Shown here piece by piece: positions 26,186 through 39,262 of a stretch of DNA of 64,000 bases. Source of the stretch: Sitta carolinensis. Taxonomy: Eukaryota > Chordata > Aves > Passeriformes > Sittidae. The stretch's first letter is position 1. Every line of letters begins with the position of its first letter. The stretch is taken from assembly GCA_032173965.1 (NCBI GenBank), contig CM063289.1, positions 26,561,690 through 26,625,689 of the forward strand, given 5' to 3'. Under the pieces are notes generated by a model. It was not told where the DNA came from. It saw only the letters and a program-made list of their open reading frames with translations, and made no database searches. The position numbers and the translations under genes were made by a program.

Positions 26186-29100
26186 GAATTTAGTAATTTG
26201 AAATATCTAATTCAGATTTTGCACTGTGTTAAGCACTGCAGTCATTCAGGTGGCAGCATCATAAACCTGAGTGTTTTCCATTTCCCTTAGAGAACAGTTG
26301 AATATTAGTCAATAAACAGGCTCTGGCATTCAGAGGAGAAAGACTCAGAATTCTCTAACTTGAAACAGTGGAAATTTCTGATAGTGAATCTATTCCAGGA
26401 AACAGTGAGCTACTGTGTTTGTAATATTCATATTTTGGAAGGATCCAGAAGGGTACTGCTAATGCATCCAAAGCTGTTCCCAGGGAGCTGACAGAGAGAA
26501 TGTTAGGGAAGCTACAGGCAGTTCTTGTTTTTAGTAGAAATTTGATGTGTGCAAACATAGATCTCTTGCTGGTATCCCTGCAGCTATGATGTGAAGAACA
26601 AAGCCCTGCTCATCCAAAGGAACCCTTCTCAAATATTTAGCTCTGGATGGCAGCAGATTCAGTAGGGAAGTTGGAAGTTCTGACAACTCCAGGTTTATCA
26701 AGCAACTAACATTTAATCCATGCCAGCTGCCTGTGGTTTCCTTCCTACCACTGCCAAACCAATACTAAATATGGGTTTCATATTAGAAATAAATCTTCTA
26801 GTATGTTACAACATGGTCATGTTTCTTAAAGTATGTGACAGAGTGAGGAATCAGACTAAACTGCGGATTGTGGACAGTTTTACTTCAGAATAGAATATTG
26901 TTTTTCTTAATTTGGGCTATTTTTATAGTTATTGTCACCAGCCATGACTTAATGGGACATGAGCCGGGAGGGAAGAGGACTGGAGCAGGCCCTGGTGGGG
27001 TGGGAAGGATGTGTATGGATGGGAGGCAGAGCAGGGATGCAAGGATTAGATATTTAGGAATCTGCTGATGATGGGGATGAACAAGGGTGGCTGTCGAGGC
27101 CATACTCAAGAATTACCCTCCCCACTCTCATTCCTTTCACCTCCTGCTGACCTGTGTGCCTGGTGACCTAAGCAATTATTTTATCTCTATTTTCCATGAG
27201 GTGTTTTCTCCCTTGCTGTCTCAGGCTGAGCTGAGCTGACTCCAGGGAGTCCAGAGCTGACTGCTCTTCCCAAACCCTGCAGCTCCACTGGCCAGGAGGG
27301 ATGAGGTGAGGAGCTGGAAAGAATAAGAGCTAAGGCCAGGCCTGCTTCATTCTGGGCTTGTTGGCCACGTAAATCCTGCACTGCCCTTCCTGCAAGGAGG
27401 CAGAGTGTCCATGTGAAATTCCAGAAACAACACCACCTGTGCTCAGCAAGGGAGGGCCTGACACAGGATCCCTGTGATGGCACAGGGGTGGGGTGTGAGT
27501 GCCATGGAGACCAGTGCCTTTTGTAAATCCCTCTCCAAAGCAGCAGCTTACATAATGGTTGTGAGCAATCTTGGTGTTTACACGACCCATTACGGAGCTC
27601 TTTGGCAAGTGCCCACCTGCCACAGCCCAGCCAACAGGACCAGCCAAACGCTGATCTCAACATCCCCACAGCCCCACTGAAATGGCTGTGGATTTATCTG
27701 GGTCTGAATGAGGTCAGCACCTGGCCCGGGATCCGCAGGAATGGTCAAAGCTGGAGTGTGGAGCTGCTCACACATCCCTGCCTCTCTGCTGCTCCCGCAG
27801 GCGCCGAATCCCTTCAAGGCTGCTTTGCCACAGCTTTCTGGGTTGATCTAGCGATTGAAAAATATTATTCCTAGTTGTCAAAACAGAAAAAAAAGTGCAA
27901 AAAAATATGGATTTCACATCCCTGCACAGAGCTTCTGGCAGCTAGTATTCTTTCTTCACTTGTAATGACAAATAACACTAACCTTAGCCATTTTGCTTGG
28001 CACTTGGGATTGTGTTTTCTGCAGTCATTATTCTGCCCAGAACAGGGAACAGTTTGTAATCACTGTTTTGGTTTTTCACCTGCCTTGTGTCCAAAATCAA
28101 GGCTAAAGGAGAGGATAAAAGGTTTTATTTGCATGGGAACGAAAGCCACATCAGTCACAGGATCCTGGAGATCAGAAAACACCTTGTTTTGGAAGACAGA
28201 AGAAAGCATCTCTTATCTCACAGAGCACTGTGAGCTGTGGGAGAGTTCTTGGTCAGCCAAGCACTACGGTTTTCTTCAAAATTAATTTCTCTTATGGTGT
28301 GTCTTCTTTTCATGTCTACCCATATAAAATTCGCTCCCTGGAAATTGTTTTGCTAGGAACCTGCAAGCAAATAAGAGAGAGTGAAGACAAACAGAATAAA
28401 AAAGAGGAGTTCCTGAGTTCAGGTTCTGCCTGGGTGTGACATCAGTGACATCAACACCATGAAGGTTTTAAACTCAGACCAAAGAGATGGACACAAGACC
28501 AGAGAGGTGGTCATATTATGACAGCAATAGGTTGTCTGCTGCTATGTCATTTGTCACCTTCCAGAGAGGCCTGAGCAGCCTGTTGATCTCAGATCTGTTG
28601 GTGTGAGATTTCCAGGGACACACCAGCCCTGGCTGAGCCCTTGGATGTGATTCTGGATGAGCTCAGAGGGCAGGTAAATGTGCAGTGCTGGCAGGGAGGG
28701 ATCTCCCTGGTTGTTGGGTCCCTTCTCTGCACACTGCAGGATGGACAGCCACGCTCTGAAATTTCATTCATAAATTCTTCAAGCCCAAGCCAGTTTGCAG
28801 TCCAGTGATATCCTGCAATTTCAGCACAGGGTGGTCTTTTTAGTTTTCAGAATAATACTCCAGAGTGTCTTTTAACAAAATGGATGTGATATAAGCAATT
28901 GCTGCATTGAATATTTCACTGCTAGGCTTGTAAATATGCAAACCCATCTGGTTGGACCATATTTTAGGAGCATGGATGCTAACTTATGTTATTGTAAGGC
29001 ATGGGAACATTATGATGTGCTGTAAATTAAACAGTGATGTCCTGCACAAAGAACTTTCCATCCCAACCACTTTGGAGGCAATTTCTAGGAATAGTTTCTT

Positions 29101-32100
29101 CTGTTTCAAGGAGAAATTTGTACAAAAGCTAAACCTAGAAAATCTTCATGGGGGCTGACCCAGCTATCACCCCCAAGCTCTCTGATTTTGCAATAAGGCA
29201 GAGGCTGATCAAATCCCATGGAGCTGTTCAGGGTGCAGGGAAGTCTCCCACGTACCACAGATATTTACTGAACAACTTTAATATCTTGAATCAAAACAAA
29301 TGGGGCAGCTTTATCAGTAGACTTTCCCTGCTTTTCTAATCCTGTTTCTCATGCAAGCTCATTGTAATAACCCAGGCTGGATGTTGTCCAGGCAGCTGGT
29401 GGATGTTGTCATTCTTCCATTGACTTGACAATGGAGGTGTGGGCCAAGAGTGAGAACCTGGAAGAATAATTGCCTTAACCAAGACGGGTGGGAAGAGACA
29501 TGGCTGGCAGTTTTGGAGGTAGTAATTACTAAGAGCCATGCAAAATCCTCTCCATCTCTTTCTGGATGATTGAAAGGATTCAGCTCTGCATGCCATCACT
29601 GGGGTTTTTGGCTTGGAGAGGTATTTGGAAGTTCATTCATTACTTGTTATAATCCCTCCCAGTTCAGCTGTACTGAAAGAGAAATATTTACATTAGGAAT
29701 AACATCCTCACTGCCAGTAACTGAGCTGCCTATTGTAGAACCTGTGAGGGAAATGAAGTCTTTATAGTGCTCTTTGCTCTGCCATTCTCTTGATCACTCA
29801 GATTTTGCTCCCTTGGTACTCTAATGCATGTGTGACCTTCGAAATAAACCCCAAGCATGGCAGCAGAGCCAGCTTTTTTGCTATATAGAATTGGTGTTTC
29901 AAATACTTCCCTTTTGAACTACCCACCACTTGAATTTGAGTTTTGGACCTTGGCTATGTCCGCTCTTTTCAGACTTTTTTACTTTCTGCAGATTTATTTT
30001 GCCCTGCTAACATGATTTGAGTCCAAACACTACATCACAAATGTGGGCTTTTCGGCAGCTCTCCAGCTCTGTGTTGAATCTTTTTCTTTCTCCTTGCTTT
30101 TAATAATTCCAGTCTATGTGGACAGAGCTGCTGCTGCTTTTAAGGCATGTCTTGTTGAAGCTTTGCAGGCTACTTCAGATTTGCCCAGGACTCTGTTATA
30201 AAAGGGGAAACTAAATCTCTTATCCATTCCACTTCCAAATTTGTGTGTTTCTCTTATTTCCAAACACTTCATTTAGGAAGCTGGCCAGAGAAGCCTGAGC
30301 TAATGCCACGTGCCTCATGCAGTTCTGTTGTTTAGTCCAGGCAAGCTTTGCTTTTGTAAACTTTTTTAGAGATCTAGAATTAAATGTGAAACATGAGTCA
30401 AAGAGTTTTTGAATGTGTTTAACTTGGAACACTTCTTAGTTATGATGTCCTGATTCAATACAGGAGAATGTACTTTTTTGCCCTAAACAGCTTTGTAAGA
30501 TGGTTATCAACTGGATAGATATGAACTTACTCATCTTGCTCCTGACTCATTTGCTTTGGTTACTCCAACTCCAGCAAGGCAAACCAGGAAACTTTGCCAA
30601 AGAAACTCACGTTTCTGTGACTTCAAAATGAAAAGAAAGCCTGGACCTGCAGGAAATATTCCCTTCTTTGAAGGGGTTTGGAGCAGACAGGCACAGAATC
30701 CACTTTGGGCTACCATTGCAGCAGAAATGTTTCATGCAGAGGGAACTGAGCACAGCCATGTTGTGAAACTCTTGCCTAACCCATAAACCTACAAACTCCA
30801 TCACTGTGATTTCTGCAGGGCCACATGGTGATTTGAAAGACCCTTTTGGACCAGATTTCTTTATCCTGGTTCTTTCATCTCAAGGGTCTCTTTGTACCAA
30901 AGAACTCCCATTCCTACTCCAGTGTCTGATCTGCTGTTAGCAGCCTTGTTGACAAACGCTGCCTTTTTATCCCTCTGGCTTCATCTGGATGAACTTAGGT
31001 TTTGTCTTCCACTGAAAAGACACTGAGAAGACGACTTCAGAGCTGTTGTGCAGACCTGCAGCAGATGAACATCAACAGAGTTTGCTTCTGGTCCACCCTG
31101 CTCTGCAGAGCGAGAGGATGTGCTGACTTTAGGGAGCTTGGTTTAGGCAAACTCCATCAAAGAGTGCATTATATCCCTCAGGGAAAATTGCCTTGAATGG
31201 CCCCTCCAGCACCTCTGGAGGGTCTGTGCTGGGTCAGACAATGGTGCCAGTCCCTGACAGTGCCCTCACATTGAAGAGATTTGAACCACACACAAACATC
31301 GCTTATCACGACTTCCTCTCTTCCGAGCGCGGCACGGAGAACTCGTTTTGGCATGGAAAAAAAAAATCTGCAGCCACCATATCTGTCCTGTATCAAGGTC
31401 AGAGCATTCCTGACCCAAGTTCTGGCTCTGATGCCTTGGAGCTCTGTGTGTGCTCTCTGGTTTAAAGGTTTTCTGCCAAAAAAAAAAAGCTATTCAAAAC
31501 TCAGAACGAAAACACAGAAAAAGCAGGGCATGGTCTGTTATCCTAAGTCAGCTTGTGGAAACTTGCTGCCAATTGACCAATATTTTCCACTCATCTGAGA
31601 TAGTGATGGAAGTCAACATTCATTTATTACCTCAGCTGGCCTAAAATGTCACCAGTGGTTGTTTATCTCAGCTATGCACCTCATGCAGTTACAAGCTGTA
31701 GCCTTGGCTGCTTGACAGTGCAAAACCAAGAGGGACTCTGTCTGAAGTCATGTTTTATTCAGTTGCCTCTGGCCAGATTCATTCTGTTACCCTTGTACAG
31801 CCACGTTATTTGTAACAGTTGGCCAAAGATGCACCCGTTTACATCAGGAATGGCTCAGAAATCCACAGTGGAAGTGGGAAGTTTAGTGTTCCCACCAGGA
31901 GAAAGGAAGTTGTGTCCATGTGAATGACTCTGTATTGGTTATCTGCAGGTGCTGGGTCCTCTTGTGAATATGTCAGGCCTTATCTGGGGTCTGCACTGTC
32001 TGTGTGAAAGAACAGCCCTAATCTGATCAGCTTTGGCAAGTTATGAAGTGACACCTCTTGTCATAAGCCAGACTTTTGGTTTGGTACTTGCTTGGCTTTC

Positions 32101-32740
32101 AGCAAACTTCTCTTTCTGTTCTCTTTCTGTTCTCTTCTGTGGGAACAGAGTTTATGTGCAAAATCTCTGATTAAACAGTTTGTTGCTCTTTTTTTAAACA
32201 ACAAACCTGTGTTTGGTTGTTACAGTAGAATATTGACATTCATGTTTCAGCCTAAAAGCAAGTTTAAAAAATCATGTTTTGCAATTTCATATTTTTTCTC
32301 TCACTGACAATCATTCAGATCCCATTCCCTCAGTTCTGGACACAGAGATGTTTTCTCCTGATTTTTGGAGCTGTGGATGCACTCCAGAATCTGAACATGC
32401 AGGGTTTTTTCTATCCTGGTTATTTGTCCTTTCAGAGATGGAAAAAGTATATGGCTCCTCCAGATTTTGCCAAAGTTTGTATTTATGTACAGACAGAACA
32501 ATTGGGATTTTACTCTTGTGATTTGGTACTGCTCTGCATTTGACCTATGCATGTTTTTGGAATGGATCTAATATTAAGGCAAGCAGAAACAGAGATTCTA
32601 CAGGTTGGGCTTCCCTGAAGACCTTTTTTGAAGAGAGGAGAGGTTCTCTTGTTCTCTTGGAGACGAGTCCAACGTGTTTGCTGCCTAAGAAGCCTTTGTT
32701 TTGCAAGCTATGAACATGGCTTAGTTACTTCCATATATAC

Positions 32741-32766
32741 TTATTTTTTTATTTTTTTTTTTTTTT
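32741..32766. repeat. T-rich tract
   Basis: TTA followed by T7, A and T15. Low complexity. Confidence 0.93.
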
Positions 32767-33826
32767 AATTTGAATGTATGGTATTAACTTTCCCATTCTG
32801 GCTCAGAGAGTTCAGGGTTTTGCCACTGCTCCAAGTTCTTACTTCATTAAGTTCTTCCTTCTCATGGTTCTTTTCCATCATGTTGTTTAATTATGACCAC
32901 CCCCATGCCTGGTCTGCAAAATCATGTCTTTGCATTTATGACCAGCACTCTCCCAATTTCAGATCTTTGGTTTTAGAATCCCTTAAATCTCCTGTAGTTT
33001 ATTACCATATTCATTTCAATGTCTTTCTTGGTTGCTCTATGCTTAATCCCTTCAAGAGTTTTCCTTTTTGCTTGTATGAGTGTCACATCATTTTGTGGTC
33101 AGCACGTGAGCAGATCAAGCCATCACCAAAGCAACCCACAGCTCTGGATTTGTGAGGTACCTTCACGATGGAAGGTGAAGATCTGCTGAAGGGATGAATG
33201 GGTGTTTACCAGATCAGTCTCACCCCATAATTATGAAAGGATGTTTTTTTAACCTTGGGGATGGAGTTCTGCAGGGGTCACTGGAGGGGTGCTTGTCACC
33301 CATGACGTTTATCACCCAAGGTTTTCCAAACCAAAGTGAGAACCTCCATCATGGCAGAGTTACAATAGAGTGTTTGTCACTCTGTGCTGGCATCTGTGGC
33401 ATGAACAAGACAGGACATCATGGAGGGGGCAGGGGGGAATTGTTCTCTTGCAATATTTGCTCTTAATCTTGTGTGGTCCTTACCAATGTGTGTTTATTTC
33501 CCCCTTCACAGGCAGTGTGGTTTTTATTTCTTCATTCAGAGAAATGGCTTCTTTCATTTCTGTCTGTCTAAAAGTGCCTTTTCACCTGCATGAGGTCAAA
33601 GAACAGACACAATGCTAATTTGAGACAGAAGCAGAAGTTTTGGCTCCTTTATCTTTGCTTTCTTCCAATGATCCTGAAATTATTTAATGAATTCTTCTAG
33701 CATAGGGAGAAAGAAGACATGAGGCTAAGATTCATGCACACATGGCAAGCATAGATGTGATATTAAGACATGTAGACTTTTATAGGCGACCTATGGATGT
33801 TGGCTGGAATATTTCAAAATCCTGTT

Positions 33827-33886
33827 ATCACAGAATGGGTAAGATTGGAAGGGGCCACAGTGGGTCCTCTGGTCCAATCTCCCTGG
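33827..33886 (-). mobile_element. CR1 LINE 3' end fragment, inverted
   Basis: The plus strand reads ATCACAGAATGGGTAAGATT, then GGAAGGGGCCACAGTGGGTC and CTCTGGTCCAATCTCCCTGG. This is the reverse complement of the 3' end of a CR1 subfamily common in neoavian birds. Only about 60 bp remain. It begins at the 3' terminus of the element, as expected for 5'-truncated LINE insertions. A TTTA/GTTA simple repeat starts about 40 bp downstream. Confidence 0.8.
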
Positions 33887-33922
33887 ATCTCCACTATCAA
33901 TATTCAGTCAAAATCATAATCC

Positions 33923-33980
33923 TTTATCTGTTTATATATTTATTTATTTATTTGGTTAGTTAGTTAGATAGTTAGATGGT
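33923..33980. repeat. (TTTA)n followed by (GTTA)n
   Basis: Compound tetranucleotide repeat, TTTA units changing into GTTA/GATA units. It begins about 40 bp after the inverted CR1 fragment at 33827-33886. Confidence 0.88.
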
Positions 33981-36900
33981 CAACTATTGGGGCATCAAAT
34001 GGGAAATGATGGAAAAAACCAGAATAGATACCTCCTGCATCATCTGGTGACCTGGAAAAGAGCTTAAGATGTTGTATGAACTCAGAAAATTTCAGGTCAG
34101 GGCTGCAGTGCTCCATTTTTGTCCTTCCTCATCATTACAGATTTTTCTGCTCCCTCTAACTCCAGTAACAGTTGGAATAACATTTTATAACATTTCCTTG
34201 GTGACAACATAATTTTTCTCTTTTCTTGCTTTCACCTCTTCATTCCCCCCTGTATCTGGACCAACACAGCTTGCAACCAAGGCCCTCAGGGACACAGCAA
34301 AATGTAAAACACTGAGTGGTGGCTGTGCTTGGGTAACAGCAGGTTTGTCTCAGAGCCCTGTGTCCACACTTGTCCTCTAAGATCAGGATGTGTAGCAATC
34401 CATCCCTTTCCCTAAAACTGTACCTGCCTGGCTAATGGGTGCAAAATGAAAGGATGGATTGCTCCTGAGAAGCAGAGCTGTGTCTGGTACTGCCTAGTGT
34501 TCTAGTGGTAAACAAAATCTGGGTAAACCGACCCAAATTCAAAGTGGAGCAAACCCCACATTTTCTTTCAGCTACACTGCTGGTATTGAAGTGTGGTCTG
34601 CCTCTGCTGTGGTAGTTTTACTGGTGAGGAACTGGGGGAGTAGGAAACTGTAAACCCATTTGGTTCAGATAATCTGTGACATGAACTCCGTTGTTGAAGA
34701 GAAGGAAAAAAAAACCCCATAAAATATTTATTTAGAAAGTGCAGCTTGTTCCCATTTGTGACCAAACATATTAAGAAGACTGAGCTTTGTGGGGGCATTT
34801 TTGAATGGAGGAGGGGAGAACCCTGTCATCACAAAAGCCTGTGAAAAGAGATTTTTTTTCCCTAGGAAAAGAGCCCATTAAGAGATCTTAATGTACACAC
34901 CATGTAGCAACATACTATTGACCTCTCTACTGTCTGTTCAGCTCCCCTTCTGCAGAGTTTTTTCCTTCAGTGTTTATAGCTCTCCTTTCATGGATTGTCC
35001 TCTGGTTTTGTTCTCTCTCATCTCCTGTGCCTTTCCTCCATTTGGAGCACGAGGGAAATGAGGAGAAGTGTTCTCCTTTAAAATCCAGCTCCCTGTGATC
35101 TGAAAAAACTGATGTAGGCTCTCACCTCAGGCTGGAAAAGAGGCAGCTCAGCACAGTGGGAAGGGATCAGCAGCTGGGTACAGGGCACCATGGGCTGGAC
35201 ATCTGCACCAACAAGAGAGGTCTTAGTCACACCAAATATTCGTTGAAAACTTGTGACAAGAACTACCCAAATCCCAAAGTTTACAGTAGGAAATGCTAGG
35301 TAAAAAATTTATGGTCTGGATTGTACAGGAAAGTAGAGTTTGACAGACAAAGTGTTTCCTTGGGCCTTAAAAGCTACAAATTTTCATTTATTGGAGGAGA
35401 ATTAGTGTGAGGTAATATAAAAATATTAACTGCAGTGGCTTTCAGAGGAGCTTAAAAGTTAGGAACTTAGCTGTCAAATAACCCATCATATCTATTGCAG
35501 GAAAATGCAGTGGAAGAATTTATTTTCTGCTGCTAAATTTCACTCTTGCACTTCTGGGACGGGTTAACATTTTTTATGCTGAATTGAGACGTTCCATACC
35601 TTAGAGAAGAAATGCCAGGGCCACATTTTTGGGAAATGCACTCCCCTGTGCCAGTTCACTTGTACTAAATGCATATGGGCCCTTTGGTGACTGAAACCCA
35701 CCACAAAACTCAGCAGGAATATGGGATTGCAAGGAGTAAATGTCATGTTGAGTAATCACTGCTGAAAGAGAGGGCTCTGTTTTTAACCCAGTTAGGAAAA
35801 ATTGCTGGTACATTATGGAAGGGAGAAGAGGACATTTCATGAGATACTCCTGGAATAGTTTGGTGTTGGGATGGCTTTTCAAAGGAGCTGATTTAACCAA
35901 TTCCTTCATCCCCACAAATGTTACATAAGAACCATTGGCAAAACCAACACATGCACACACGCTTCTTGTACAAAGAACTAAAAACCCAACCCAGATGTTT
36001 ACAAAGCAACCACAAAAGACCGGAAGAAAAACAAACATACAGAGATGCTTTAAATGCAGAGCAACCAACAAACACAGGAAAAAAAATATCCATGTTCCTG
36101 GCAGTAGCTTTTGAACATACTGAAGCCATTTGGGGCAACCCTTCTTTAAACTTCCCCATGGCAGGTTTGAATTATCAGTTATGTTTTCATTCATCACTTA
36201 AGGTCAAAGACTTCATCTTTCACTATAGGTCTACTCTTCTCTAAAAAGACAGATGGGGAAGGTGTAGCAAATCTTCACCTATTGCTTGATGATTAGACAT
36301 AATTTGTTTACCCTGCTTTCCCCCACTTCCCTCCAAGTTCCCTAGGAATGACTGAGATTGGAATTTTTGCAATCATCCAAAACCGAACTGGACCACAGTG
36401 CAAATTGCTTTATGGCTACTCACTTCAGGCTGAAATTTTGGGCTCTTTTCTGGGGACTTCTCAGTGCTTTAAAAGGTGAGAGAAGATCTGAGTGGAAACG
36501 CTTTCCTCCCAGGCTGAAATGCCTTTCTGTGACAAGAGAAAGAGGATGGTTCTGCCAACATGGACCCTTGCAGAGCTGCTCCTGAGAGTATGGATTGCAC
36601 TGAGGGAGGAGTCTGGTTTCTGCACCACCTTCTTGGTCTTTTTTCATGAAAGCCACTATCCTTGTGAATTTTAGGTCAGAAAAAAGAGCTTTTTTTTTTT
36701 CCCCTCTGAGGTATTTCTATGTCTCCTTTGTTTCCTCAGTGTGAATAGCTTGGAAAAGTGCATTGCATTTGGGCAATTCATGCAGTCACTCCTAAAATGC
36801 AGCTTACATTTTCCAGATGGCTCAATAACAAACTGATTTAATATCCCTTGCACTTATGTAAAAGTATTAAAGGATCTCACAGATTCTTGTGCCTGGATGA

Positions 36901-37479
36901 GGTGGTTCTGAACTGAGGATTATGAAATACAAGGCTAATTTGGATCCATATATGAACTTCATGGATTCATTGCAATTAATGTGTTTATTAACTTATAGAG
37001 AAGGTATCAGAATTAATCCTGCTTTTTCTTGAAGAAAACTGTGCCTGGTACTCCTAAGCACAAGAAAACACTGTAAGAGCTGTTTACTTTGGCTTCTGGT
37101 GTCCTGGATTTGCTGGAGAAGGTCATGGGTTTTGTCCTCATCTACCTACAAGGCAAAGTGCTTGAAGAGGAAAAATGCTCCTTCCAGGCTGGAATGTTGA
37201 GGCTGCAATTTATCGTACAGGACTTGAAAGAGGAATTTTCAGTTCTAACTTGTTTGAAGAGGAATGGGCTGGTGAAAGAATTTAAGGGCACTTCTGAAAT
37301 GAATGTTGCCTGTCCATGGAATGGCCTAGAAAGGAAACATCCAAGAGGATCTGTAGCTCAGCTATTCTGCAGTGCCTGAACAGAATAATGAAACACTTCT
37401 CTCGAGATTTATGAGCCTGGAAAATACACTGCAGATTTCTATCAAGGCCTGAAAATACTGCAGCCTGTTGTTGTAGTCC

Positions 37480-37566
37480 CTAGTACCGCTCTTTTTTTTT
37501 ACCAGCAATACAGGCCGGGAGTATCGGGAAGGAATCGGAGATGAAGGGCAAATCCAAACACAGAAA
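37480..37566 (-). other. Possible retroelement reverse-transcriptase finger fragment (weak)
   Basis: On the minus strand an 81-codon open frame contains ICPSSPIP, then SRPVLLVKKKSGTRDY. The second string resembles the start of LTR-retroelement or retrovirus reverse transcriptases (S-P-V-L-L-V-K-K-x-D-G-T followed by W-R and D-Y-R). The patch also has more CpG than its surroundings (four to five within about 45 bp). Against this, the three lysines come from an A9 run, the expected Trp-Arg and Asp-Tyr-Arg block is not cleanly present, and nothing retroelement-like was found on either side. A chance match is quite possible. Confidence 0.18.
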
Positions 37567-37645
37567 ATAAATACATTCTTTATTGTCATGAGACTCCCAA
37601 GTTGCAACTGTCAAAAAAGTTTTATCTTTCTAGTGAATATTGCTC

Positions 37646-37671
37646 GTTGTTTTGTTGTTGTTGTTGTTTTT
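37646..37671. repeat. (GTT)n repeat
   Basis: GTTGTTTT followed by four GTT units and T5. Short trinucleotide repeat. Confidence 0.9.
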
Positions 37672-38187
37672 ATAACTAAATACTGCCTCCAAATGACCAC
37701 CACTACATTGCAGGGCAAGAGGTGGTGGTGGAAGCAGGAATTCTGTAGAAATGCTCTTTCTTTGGAAAATGCCCAAGCAATGGAGGTAGTGAGTCCAGGC
37801 TGCTACACTTTCCTCCCTGAAGAGCAGGGGCTCTCAGGAGTGTGCTGGGCATCCTGTTAATCCTGTTCCATCACCTGATGGGAATGCTCATCCATCTCTG
37901 CCTGTCCAGGAATGGGTGAGTGAGTGGGGCAGTGAGTCGTGCAATTCATGATTTTGTGATAGAACATGGAGTTGACAGAGTCCTAGAAAGCAGGATCACA
38001 AGACTGTCCACACTGCCTCTGCCCCAGAGCAATGTCAGAGCTGAGAGGTGTGTGACAGTTGTTACTCCTCCCCATTCCCAACAAATTGCTGTGCTTGAGA
38101 TTCCAACCCTGTATTTGCTCTTACTGCACAGTGGAATTTTTTCCTTGGCTGTAATGCCAATCTCTCTTGCTGCAAGTGTTTTCTATC

Positions 38188-38208
38188 ATGGTTTATGTCA
38201 TAAACCAT
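38188..38208. other. Perfect 9-bp hairpin, 3-base loop
   Basis: ATGGTTTAT (38188-38196) and ATAAACCAT (38200-38208) pair perfectly over GTC. The right arm contains TAAACC, close to a forkhead core, but no wider context supports a role. Confidence 0.6.
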
Positions 38209-38867
38209 AAAGTAGATATTGTTCCTTGGCAGCCACATCTGCTGGCAACATTGTTGGTATTATTATTTTATCACTGCCGTGTATTTAAATATCCAACCCA
38301 CAGATTTGGGAATTATTTTGGATGTGAGAAAACCTTTGTCACCTGATTAGATGCATCAACTCAAGGAATGCAATCTCACCCACCAGTCCTGGATCTCAGT
38401 GCCAGGAACGGGGGCCATACCCTCTGCGTACACACTTGAAGAAGGTCAAATTTGTGCTGTCACCTCTCAGCCACCTTTCTTAGTGCCAGTCTCTCAGCAG
38501 AGCTTTTGAGCACCAGCTTTGACCTCTGCTGAAAGCCCAGCTTGCAACTTGGGTGTCACAGCATGGAGCTGAACTCATTCAAAAATCGTGTGATGAACCC
38601 TCTGATGAAACAACTGTCCCTGCAAGGTTTCCCCAAAGGCATCCCAAAAAAAGCCCATGGCCTAAGCAAAGAAAACAAGTCCATCTGATCCATGGCTCTG
38701 CATCTTGGTGGGAATTGCCTGTTCCAAACTCACAGCACATGGGCTTGGGCAGTGATTTCCTTGTAAGGTGCCACGGGCAAGGACAACCCCAGTCACATTT
38801 GCAAAGGAACAATTTTGTGGGTAGAGGATTAGAACAAGTGCCTTGTGTGTGATGATTGATACTGCCA

Positions 38868-39262
38868 GGCGGACAATAATTATGATTTACACATGATTTC
38901 TTTATTCTTGAGGGGAAATCCCAGTTGCCAAGTATGTTAACGAGGTATGTAATGGTGTGTTAACGGACACCATTAGTTTGCTGGACAAAACCGAGCTCCC
39001 TGCCAAAACAAACCTTCTCCAATGGTACATTTTATGGATCAGCAGATTCTGAAAATGCTTCAGAGTGGGACTGGATGGTGGGGCACATGCTCTGGGAATG
39101 GCTAACAGTTTCCTAACCACAAGTTTAAAGGTATCTGTTAGTAATTAAACGCACTCGAGCAGTTGTTAATTCCAGTGTTGTGCAATTTCTCTATGAGGTG
39201 CAATAATTGCGGTCCGGAAATAGTTTGTTTTAATGTTATGACCAGACTAGAATGGAAAGGAG
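38868..39262. promoter_or_regulatory. Candidate conserved regulatory element with duplicated TGTTAACG boxes
   Basis: This block holds two identical TGTTAACG octamers (38935-38942 and 38958-38965). It also has a dyad of 9-base arms, TAATGGTGT (38950-38958) and ACACCATTA (38967-38975), around the second octamer, and TAATTA at 39142-39147. CpGs cluster here (for example ACGCACTCGAG and GCGGTCCGGA), whereas the surroundings are nearly CpG-free. GTTAAC is the half-site core of HNF1-like homeodomain proteins, and TAATTA and TAATGG are homeodomain cores. The combination resembles a distal enhancer, but no comparative data were available, so this is inference. Confidence 0.28.

Larger units (their letters stand above)
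21396..33826. other. Non-coding sequence, no gene recognised
   Basis: About 12 kb with two T-rich homopolymers, the AP-1-type palindrome and no identifiable transposon. The longest frame (27187-27669, minus, 160 codons) is low in recognisable protein features, is rich in Trp, Cys and Ser, and has no flanking signals. Confidence 0.65.

Noticed and set aside
27187..27669. 160-codon open frame on the minus strand
   Set aside because: Composition is irregular, no motif is recognised, and length is within chance expectation.
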